From contig JBIKWB010000019.1 in NCBI GenBank assembly GCA_044356555.1, positions 37,978 through 101,977 of the forward strand: a stretch of DNA of 64,000 nucleotides, in the 5' to 3' direction. A program made the translations under genes and the position numbers. The DNA comes from Tous-C4FEB sp044356555 (GTDB lineage: Bacteria; Verrucomicrobiota; Verrucomicrobiia; Opitutales; Opitutaceae). Below the pieces are notes generated by a model. The model was not told where the DNA came from. It made no database searches and worked only from the letters and a program-made list of their open reading frames with translations. The first letter of the stretch is position 1; the number at the start of each line of letters is the position of its first letter. Below, piece after piece: positions 17,911-24,777 of this stretch.

Positions 17911-17972
17911 CCTCACCCCTGCCTCATCCACTCTCACTCGCATACCGCTTCCGCTCGCCCTCCACCTACACC

Positions 17973-20900
17973 ATGCACCGCCTGCCACGTATCCGCACCT
18001 TCCCCACGCTCCTCGCGCTCGTCCCCGTCGCCCTCCTTGCCGCCGCCTCCACCCTCCCCGCCCAACCCGCCGCCCCGGCCTCCTCCACGCCCGCCATCAC
18101 CGCAGCGACCGCCAGCGTCCAAGGCCGCGTGCAAAACGCCGCCACCGGCGACTACCTTGAACGCGTCCGCCTCCGCGTCCTCGGCACCTCCCTCGAGACC
18201 TTCACCGACGCCGACGGTTTCTACCGCCTCACCAACCTCCCGCCCGGCACGCACCGGATCGAGATTTTCTACACCAGCCTGCCCACCCAGGTCGCCACCC
18301 TCACCGTCCGTTCCAGCACCACCACGCCCCTCGACCTCACCTTCCCCTCCGCTTCCGCGCCCACCTCCGCCACTTCCACCGGCCCCGTTACCCTCACCGA
18401 GTTCGTCGTCGCCACCTCGCGCGAGATGAGCGGCGCCGCCCGCGCCATCAACGAGCAGCGCTTCGCCCCCAACGTCCGCCAGGTCGTCTCCACCGACGAA
18501 TTCGGCGACGTCGCCGAAGGTAACGTGGCCGAGTTCGTCAAGTTTCTCCCAGGCGTGAACATCGACTACGCAGGCGGCAACGCCCGCGATATCTCCCTCA
18601 ACGGCGTCCCCGGCGACTACGTGCCCGTCACCCTCGATGGCTTCAGCCTCGCCAGCGCCGTCGGTGGCGGCGCCGGCGGCACCAATCGCTCCGTCGGCCT
18701 CGACCAGGTCTCGATCAACAACCTCTCCCGCATCGAGGTCTCGTTTTCCCCCACGCCCGAATCCCAGGGCGGCGCCCTCGCCGGCTCCGTGAATCTCGTC
18801 CCGCGCAGCTCCTTCGAACGCGCCCGCGCCGCCGGCAATTTCAGCACCTACGTGATGATGCGCGACAACGCCCGCGATTGGAACCGCTCCCCGGCCCCGC
18901 GCCATCCCACGCGTAAGATCCACCCCGGCGCCGATCTTTCCTACGTCGCCCCCGTCAGCAAAACCTTCGGCTTCTCCCTCTCCGCCGGCTTCAACCGCCA
19001 ATACTCCGGCGAGCCCCTCATCCAAAACACCTGGCGCGGGACCCAGGCCGCCACCAACGGCGTCGCCTTCCCCCACACCTCGTTCGACCGCCCTTACCTC
19101 TCGACCTTTGCCATCCGTAACAGCGGTAAAGATACGAAGCGCTCCTCCTTCGGTTTCACGGTGGATTACAAACTCACGCCCCACGACCGCTTCTCGTTTT
19201 CCCTCCAAGCCTCCACCTTCGACGTTCTCATCAACCACAACCAGCTCACGTTTAACGTGAATCGCGTCGCCCCCGGCGACTTCACCACCACGTCCACCAA
19301 GGGCGCCGCCGGCCTCGGCGATCTCCAGCTCCTCACCACGGGCGCCGACCGTTCCAACTACACTTACATGCCCTCGCTCATCTGGCGCCACGACGGCCCC
19401 GTCTGGAAAAGCGAGGCCGGCTACTCCCACTCCCGCGCCGGCAATCGCAACGAAAACCTCCGCTCCGGTTTCTTCGACACCACCACCGCCCGCCGCACCG
19501 GCGTCACCGTCTCCTTTGCCGATATCAATTACCTGCGCCCCGGCACCCTCACCGTCACCGACGCCGCTGGCGCTCCCGTCAACCCCTACTCCTTGGACAG
19601 CTACGTCCTCACCGCCGCCAGCGGTAACACCCGCGCCACGGACGACACCAAACGCACCGCCTACGCCAACCTTCGTCGCGATTTCTTCGGCCGCGTCCCG
19701 TTCTCCCTCCGCGCCGGACTCGATTTCCGCGAAGCCATCCGCGATCAACGCGCTGGCACGCCCGCCTTCGCCTACCTCGGCCGCGACGGCGTCGCCAGCA
19801 CCGCCCCCTCTGCCACCAGCGACGACCGCGCCACTCCTTTCCTCGACCCCAGTTTTTCCAGTCGCGTCCCTCACTACGGCTTCCCGTCGTTCGGCGGCGT
19901 CAGCAGCGAAAAATTCTACGAGCACTTCCTCGCCAACCCCAACCAGTTCACCACGGTCGCCAACGCCACCTACCGCTCCGAGGTCAACCTCTCCAAGCGC
20001 GCCGCCGAACTCGTCTCCGCCGCCTACCTCCGCGCCGATCTCGCCCTCCTTGCCAACCGCCTCAAACTCGTCGGCGGCGTCCGCCTCGAGCAGACCAACA
20101 TCGAGGCCGAGGGCCCGCTCACCGATCCCACGCGCAACATCCAGCGCGACTCCGCCGGCCGCCCCGTCCTCGGCGCCAACGGCCTCCCCGTCGCCCTCGT
20201 CCCCGCGTCCAACGCCCTCGGCGTCTCCCGCCTCACCTTCCTCGACCGCGGCGCCCAGTCCGAGAAGGAATACCTCCGCTGGTTCCCCAGCCTCAACGCC
20301 AGCTTCAACGTCCGCGAAAACCTCATCGCCCGCGCCGCCGTTTATACGTCCATCGGCCGCCCCGACTTCAACCAATACGCCGGCGGCATCATCCTTCCGG
20401 ATCCGGAGAACCCCACGCCCAACGACCAGATCACCGTCAGCAACATCGCGATCAAACCTTGGAGCGCCCGCTCGTTCACCACGCGCCTCGAATACTATTT
20501 CGCCGGCGTCGGCCAGTTCTCCGTCGGCGCGTTCCGCCGCGATTTCGAAAACTTCTTCGGCAACACCATCCTCACCCCGTCCCCCGAGTTCCTCGAGCTC
20601 TACAACCTCGATCCCAGCGTCTACAGCGCCTACCCCGTCGCCACCCAATACAACATCACCAGCACCGTGCGCATGCAGGGCATCGACGTCGGCTACAAGC
20701 AGGCCCTCACCTTCCTCCCGCAGTGGGCGCGCGGCGTCCAGGTCTTTGCCAACGGCAGCACGCAACGCCTCCTCGGCCCCGCCGCCACCAATTTCCCCGG
20801 CTTCGTCCCGCGCACCGCCAGCTGGGGCGTGAGTCTCAACCGTCCCGGCTACAGTCTCCGCGCCAATTGGAACTACCGCGGTCGCCAGCGCCGCAACGCC

Positions 20901-21143
20901 ATCGCCGCCGGCCCCAGCATCGAGCCCGGCACCTTCGTTTGGTGGTCGAAGCGCCTCTACCTCGATCTCAGCGCCGACTACACGTTCTACAAACGCTTCG
21001 CCGTGTTCGCCAGCCTCCGCAACGTCGGCGACGCCCCCGACGACATCGAGGTCCACGGCCCCAGCACTCCCGCCCACGCCCAATTCCGCCAACGCATCGA
21101 ATTCGGCTCGCTCTGGCAATTCGGCATCAAGGGCAGCTTTTAA
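17973..21143 (+). CDS. TonB-dependent receptor with carboxypeptidase-regulatory-like N-terminal domain
   Basis: 1056 residues. After a signal peptide (cleavage near LPAQPA) comes a CarboxypepD_reg-like beta-sandwich (VQGRVQNAATGDYLERVRL, FYRLTNLPPGTHRIEI), as in SusC-like and Verrucomicrobia TonB receptors. The TonB box-like segment is LTEFVVAT. The plug (VAEFVKFLPGVNIDY, IEVSFSPTPESQGGALAGSV) and the barrel follow, ending RIEFGSLWQFGIKGSF. A nearly as long minus-strand frame over it is a high-GC shadow. Likely imports an oligosaccharide, given the adjoining sulfatase relic. Confidence 0.92.
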   Translation: MHRLPRIRTFPTLLALVPVALLAAASTLPAQPAAPASSTPAITAATASVQGRVQNAATGDYLERVRLRVLGTSLETFTDADGFYRLTNLPPGTHRIEIFYTSLPTQVATLTVRSSTTTPLDLTFPSASAPTSATSTGPVTLTEFVVATSREMSGAARAINEQRFAPNVRQVVSTDEFGDVAEGNVAEFVKFLPGVNIDYAGGNARDISLNGVPGDYVPVTLDGFSLASAVGGGAGGTNRSVGLDQVSINNLSRIEVSFSPTPESQGGALAGSVNLVPRSSFERARAAGNFSTYVMMRDNARDWNRSPAPRHPTRKIHPGADLSYVAPVSKTFGFSLSAGFNRQYSGEPLIQNTWRGTQAATNGVAFPHTSFDRPYLSTFAIRNSGKDTKRSSFGFTVDYKLTPHDRFSFSLQASTFDVLINHNQLTFNVNRVAPGDFTTTSTKGAAGLGDLQLLTTGADRSNYTYMPSLIWRHDGPVWKSEAGYSHSRAGNRNENLRSGFFDTTTARRTGVTVSFADINYLRPGTLTVTDAAGAPVNPYSLDSYVLTAASGNTRATDDTKRTAYANLRRDFFGRVPFSLRAGLDFREAIRDQRAGTPAFAYLGRDGVASTAPSATSDDRATPFLDPSFSSRVPHYGFPSFGGVSSEKFYEHFLANPNQFTTVANATYRSEVNLSKRAAELVSAAYLRADLALLANRLKLVGGVRLEQTNIEAEGPLTDPTRNIQRDSAGRPVLGANGLPVALVPASNALGVSRLTFLDRGAQSEKEYLRWFPSLNASFNVRENLIARAAVYTSIGRPDFNQYAGGIILPDPENPTPNDQITVSNIAIKPWSARSFTTRLEYYFAGVGQFSVGAFRRDFENFFGNTILTPSPEFLELYNLDPSVYSAYPVATQYNITSTVRMQGIDVGYKQALTFLPQWARGVQVFANGSTQRLLGPAATNFPGFVPRTASWGVSLNRPGYSLRANWNYRGRQRRNAIAAGPSIEPGTFVWWSKRLYLDLSADYTFYKRFAVFASLRNVGDAPDDIEVHGPSTPAHAQFRQRIEFGSLWQFGIKGSF

Positions 21144-21175
21144 CGCGGCACGGCCGTCCCGCCCTCGGGTCTTAT

Positions 21176-21212
21176 AAACCCCTCCCGGATCCGATCCCCC
21201 TGAAAATCCAGT
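21176..21212. repeat. Direct repeat B (37 bp)
   Basis: Second copy of the repeat at 17511-17547, differing at one base. It follows the TonB receptor stop by 32 bp and marks the border with the toxin-antitoxin island. Confidence 0.8.
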
Positions 21213-21229
21213 TTTCGATCGGCTAGCCG

Positions 21230-21598
21230 CTAAGGCACGGAATAGGGAATGCGCACACCCGGTTCCTTCGGAGAAAAGTCCTTTGAGTTTCGCGTCACGA
21301 GCAGGCAGCTGTTTGCACGCGCCGTTGCCCAGACGATTGCGTCAGGTAATCGAACTCGAAATTGCTTTCGAATGAGCACGGCCGCTGCGGCGACCTCGAC
21401 TGAAAGTGGGTGGATCGTGAAGGTGGCGAGAAATTCCCGACAGCCCTTTTCCTCCTCAGGGGTATCCGCACCGGTCATGACCTCCATCCATGAGATGATG
21501 CTGATTTCTCGTTGAGCATACCGATCCAGTTCACGTCTCGCTTGGTCGAGACCTTGCAGGTAATCGATCAGCACGTCGCTATCGATGATGGCCCTCAT
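21230..21598 (-). CDS. vapC: PIN-domain toxin, VapC type
   Basis: 122 residues from ATG 21598, chosen because it overlaps the antitoxin stop (ATGA). PIN RNase features: IIDSDVLIDYLQG (first Asp), EVMTGA (Glu), RLPDAIVWATA (Asp) and LVTRNSKDF near the end, giving the usual acidic active site. VapC toxins cut tRNA or rRNA. It forms an operon with the upstream ribbon-helix-helix gene and would be autoregulated with it. Confidence 0.88.
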   Translation of the reverse strand: MRAIIDSDVLIDYLQGLDQARRELDRYAQREISIISWMEVMTGADTPEEEKGCREFLATFTIHPLSVEVAAAAVLIRKQFRVRLPDAIVWATARANSCLLVTRNSKDFSPKEPGVRIPYSVP

Positions 21599-21843
21599 CG
21601 TTCGCTCCATTCTGAACGGAGCTTTTCCACGAATTTCCGGCTCTCAATGCGTTTGCTTTTCCAGATGCCGAATCCGGCATCCTTCCGCGGCGTCGATGAT
21701 TCCTTGAGCAGGCGATCGACCGCGCGTCGAACCGCTTCGGCGCGTGAGATATTTTGCTGCGCACAAAGATGTGCCAGTGCGTCGAGCTGCTTTTCGGGAA
21801 TATCTACAATCGTTCTCATCGCGGCATCACTCATCGTCATCAT
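21595..21843 (-). CDS. vapB: Ribbon-helix-helix antitoxin, VapB/CopG type
   Basis: About 82 residues. The frame is open upstream to 21984, but the extra residues resemble no antitoxin, so a start among ATG 21843, 21834 or 21819 is likely. The RHH motif is MRTIVDIPEKQLDALAHLC with helix ISRAEAVRRAVDRLL. The basic C-terminal tail (GFGIWKSKRIESRKFVEKL) should wrap the toxin. The stop overlaps the vapC start by 4 bp. Confidence 0.82.
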   Translation of the reverse strand: MMTMSDAAMRTIVDIPEKQLDALAHLCAQQNISRAEAVRRAVDRLLKESSTPRKDAGFGIWKSKRIESRKFVEKLRSEWSER

Positions 21844-22322
21844 GGTATCTTCAAGCGAAAAAAGGGCCAACCAGGCGCCAGCGCCAACGACCACGGCTGT
21901 CCCGCCGGGTGCTACTGAGGATTTCAAAATGAACCTAGAATCCGCCGCAGCCCAACCCACCAAAATCATTAACCACGGATGCACATAATCTAATCCGGAT
22001 AAAGCCGTGGAAGCGACTTCACCTCAGGCGTGAGTCGTTCGCTCCTCCTATCGGTTTGGGATCCGGGTCCATTCAGGTCTAGCAGTGGTTCATCGGCTGT
22101 TTTTAAGCCGAGCCGAAGCGCCGAGCCGAAACGGTCAATTTTTGCACTTCGTCATTTTCTCTGCTGAGCACAAAGTGCAAACCTTACCCCTTTTCGATCC
22201 CCCCTGCATCGGCATCTCCGAACGGTAGGAGCGGGTTTACCCCGCGATCCACGCCCCGCCTCCTCCATCGCCGACCCCGCCGCCATCTTGACTACGACCG
22301 CGACGACAGAAACCTAGCACTC
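21844..22322. other. Non-coding gap of about 480 bp with repeat fragments
   Basis: No convincing gene. It contains a fragment of the AACCACGGATG-type intergenic repeat near 21971, a GTAGGAGCGGGTTTACCCCG stretch near 22228, and a 24-base motif at 22095-22118 that recurs with two mismatches at 24719-24742. A second shared piece (ACCCCTTTTCG plus a C-run) is near 22190 and 24695. Confidence 0.5.
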
Positions 22323-22502
22323 ATGCGCACGAACAACCCTCTCCGCCGATCTACGATAGACGGTAAACCCCGCAAAACCGGGACCGGCTCCACCGCGGTT
22401 TTCGCCGCGAAGCTCCGTAAGAAATGGCAGTTCGCATCGGACGCCATCGGTATGGTTGATGGACCGAGAGATTTGTCTCGGCGCAAGGGCCTGAGTGGCT
22501 GA
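22323..22502 (+). CDS. Small basic protein, candidate antitoxin of the adjacent PIN toxin
   Basis: 59 residues (MRTNNPLRRSTIDGKPRK...). It overlaps the GTG-started PIN gene by 8 bp, the typical layout of type II toxin-antitoxin pairs. I do not recognise the family: it is Lys/Arg-rich with AVFAAKLRKKWQFASDAIG in the centre, and has no clear RHH, AbrB or Phd signature. It could also be a decayed antitoxin. The assignment rests on position and overlap. Confidence 0.5.
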   Translation: MRTNNPLRRSTIDGKPRKTGTGSTAVFAAKLRKKWQFASDAIGMVDGPRDLSRRKGLSG

Positions 22503-22911
22503 GCCGCGTTACATCGTCGATGCCGGGCCTATCATCGCCGCGCTCAATCGCCGCGACGAATTTCATGTCTGGGCGAAATCGGTTTTCGCCTCCCTTGGAG
22601 AGCCTCCAGTCACCTGCGAGGCCGTGCTCACCGAAGTGTGTTGGCACCTGCGCGATTCACCAGATGCCGTAGCGCGTGTGCTCGAAATGCCGTCCCGCGG
22701 TGATTTGTTGCTTTTCCCCGTCGCCGAAACCGAGGGGGTCGCACTCGCCGGACTCGTCCGAAAATACGGCAAGCAAATGGATCTCGCTGACGCAGGGATT
22801 GTCCGTCTGGCGGAGATTTTCCCGAAAGCCAAAGTGATCACCACCGACGTGCGCGACTTCCGCATCTATCGCCGCAATCGCAATGATCCGATCCCGCTCA
22901 TCCACCCGTAG
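22495..22911 (+). CDS. PIN-domain protein, probable toxin
   Basis: 138 residues with a GTG start at 22495, which gives the PIN N-terminus at once (VAEPRYIVDAGPIIAALNR). The acidic residues are in VDAGP, EVCWHL, MDLADAGIV and VITTDVRDF. It would act as a ribonuclease toxin or a related RNA-cutting enzyme. The preceding small gene overlaps by 8 bp. A broken homologue lies at 27290-27627; both share a nearly identical 3' end and downstream segment. Confidence 0.83.
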   Translation: MAEPRYIVDAGPIIAALNRRDEFHVWAKSVFASLGEPPVTCEAVLTEVCWHLRDSPDAVARVLEMPSRGDLLLFPVAETEGVALAGLVRKYGKQMDLADAGIVRLAEIFPKAKVITTDVRDFRIYRRNRNDPIPLIHP

Positions 22912-22953
22912 CTCTCCCGGCACATGCGCGCAGGCCCTACGGGGCACAGGTCC

Positions 22954-23175
22954 AAGCTGAAAAAGATCGCTGCCCGCTGGCTTGTCTGAAATCGCTTTAA
23001 CACCGCCCACTCCGCCGTCCCCACCGACGACACAGAAGCCACCCGACGCCGCCACGACCGCCGGGAACCCTGGCCACACGCTGTCGGCCAATCCCGCCTC
23101 AACTCCAAAATCGATTCCCCAAAAACAGGCCGTCCCACCCTCGACCTCCGCCGCCCCGCCGCGCAGGCTAGGTAG
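22954..23175 (+). pseudogene. Decayed small reading frame, copy 1
   Basis: Reading from 22954, the frame gives KKIAARW, an in-frame TGA at 22987, then NRFN...TDDTEATRRRHDRREPW...GQSRLNSKIDSPKTG to a stop at 23175. The downstream copy at 27671-27901 matches it with compensating frameshifts. Two copies preserving the same residues in different states of decay suggest a lost gene. The function is not recognised. Confidence 0.45.
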
Positions 23176-23178
23176 TAC

Positions 23179-23198
23179 AACTAACAAAACACGGCCAG
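23179..23198 (-). repeat. GGCCGT-TTGTTAG motif, copy a
   Basis: Minus-strand copy of the dispersed island motif (CTGGCCGTGTTTTGTTAGTT). The IS element inserted right beside it, and the IS target duplication overlaps the motif end. Confidence 0.7.
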
Positions 23199-23202
23199 AC
23201 CC

Positions 23203-24687
23203 GAATGGCGCTAAGTTAAGGCAGATTGTTACCGGTTCGTAACACGGCGGTGAGAGGCTGGCTGGCAGAGTGGAGCGATGGCGAAAACCATCATCGGCGA
23301 GGCGGTGGAATCGGGCGCGGCCGAAAGGGCCGAAGGCCGTGTGACGGGCGAACGATTGCGGAAGAAGGCAAAGAATCTGGACGGCTTGGCGCGATTGGTC
23401 GGCGGGTTCATCCCGCCGGAGATCTTCGCGGGTGAGCGCGATCGGGTCTACAGCCCATGGGTCACGTTTGTGGCGTTTCTCGGGCAGGTGCTCACGCGCG
23501 AGAGCGCCTGCCGGAATGCGGTGCGCCAGGTGCAGGCCTGGTGCCTGGCCGAGCGACGGCCCGTGCCGGACGAGAACACCAGCGGGTATTGTCAGGCGAG
23601 GGCCCGGCTCGATCTGGATCAGCTGAAAGAGGCCCACGAGCACCTGATACAGTGGTTCGCCGGCTCAGGCGCACCGGCGAGCTGGCTCGGGCGTCAGGTC
23701 CGCGTGCTGGACGGTTGCGGTGTGTCGATGCCCGACACCGCCCAGAACCGGGAACGGTGGCCCTATGCCGGAGGGCAAAAACCGGGTTGCGGATTCCCGA
23801 CGGCGCAACTCGTCGGTCTGTTCTCGTCTGTTCTCGTTGGCCACGGGCCAACTGACGCGGTTTGCTTTCGCTGACTGGAAAGCTCACGAGATCCCGTTGG
23901 CTCGGCAGTTGGTGCCGTGGATCGAACCCAAAGAGATCGTGCTGGCCGACCGGGGTTTCTGCGGCTGGGGCTTCATCGCGCTGTTGCAGCGCAAACAAGC
24001 CGACGTGGTGCTGCGACTCCATCAGCTCCGACGCCCGCAGCGCGGCCGCGTCACTTGGCCGAAGCCCCAGCGCAGCAGCGACACGTGGGACCAGAGCCTT
24101 TGGGCCGAGCTGCCCGACGAACTCGCCTTGCGGATGGTCACTTTCCTGGTCGATGTGAAGGGCTTCCGGACCAAGGAGGTCACCGTCGTCACGACGCTTC
24201 TGGACGAAGAAAAATACCCCGACGCAGCCATCGCCGAACTCTACCGCCGGCGTTGGGCGGTGGAACTCTTCTTCCGTGAAATCAAAACGGCGTTGGGGCT
24301 CGACGTGCTCCGCTGCCAGTCGCCCGAGCTGATCGAAAAAGAGGTCTGGATGCAGGTGATCGCCTACAACGTGATCCGCGCTCTGATGTGCGAGGCGGCC
24401 AAAGTTCATCGCGTTGCGGTCGATCAGCTCAGCTTCAAAGGCACTGTCGCCACCCTGCGCTAGTGGACTCCGCTGCTTGCTCCGGCTCTGTTCGTCTCCC
24501 GGCTCGCTCGCCGGGAACTGCTTCGCGTCATCGCCGCCGATCTCGTGCCCCGCCGGCCTGACCGCTCCGAACCCCGCGCCGTCAAACGCCGCCCCAAGAG
24601 CTACCAATTGCTCTCAAAACCTAGACATGAAATGGTCGTCTCCCCCTCAAGAAATCAAAAATAACCGCCCTTAACTTAGCGCCATTC
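23203..24687 (+). mobile_element. IS4-family insertion sequence, inactive
   Basis: 1485 bp bounded by inverted terminal repeats GAATGGCGCTAAGTTAAGG (left, 23203-23221; right, 24669-24687, inverted). It is flanked by a perfect 11-bp direct repeat CGGCCAGACCC at 23192-23202 and 24688-24698, a target site duplication of the size IS4 elements make. Removing the element and one duplication restores a sequence like the unoccupied site near 27896-27925. It contains one transposase pseudogene. Confidence 0.88.
23278..24664 (+). pseudogene. IS4-family transposase with frameshift and nonsense mutation
   Basis: Frame 1 (23278 onward) encodes the N-terminal half (GGFIPPEIF, SACRNAVRQVQAW, VRVLDGCGVSMPDT). 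A 10-bp tandem duplication, TCTGTTCTCG at 23817-23826 and again at 23827-23836, shifts the frame. Deleting one copy restores VGLFSLATGQLTRFAF and continuous reading. The second half carries LADRGFCGWG and YRRRWAVELFFREIKT, the DDE transposase Y-R-K-type signature. At 24461 a TAG interrupts TLR-stop-WTPLL; the frame then continues to a family-like C-terminus (RRPKSYQLLSKPRHEM) and stops at 24664. With two lesions it cannot transpose by itself. Confidence 0.9.
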
Positions 24688-24718
24688 CGGCCAGACCCCT
24701 TTTCGCCCCCCCCCTGCA

Positions 24719-24742
24719 GGCCGTTTTTAAGCCGAACCGAAG
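24719..24742. repeat. 24-base repeat shared with 22095-22118
   Basis: The sequence around GTTTTTAAGCCGA matches the upstream copy at 22 of 24 positions. The pair brackets the PIN module and IS element in direct orientation. Confidence 0.5.
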
Positions 24743-24777
24743 AAGTAGGTTTGCCCCCCTTCGGATCGCTCCCCCCG

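Noticed and set aside
17934..21119. Minus-strand frame of 1061 codons over the TonB receptor
   Set aside because: It is Gly/Ala/Glu-rich with no domain pattern and mirrors the GC-rich codon bias of the real receptor on the plus strand.
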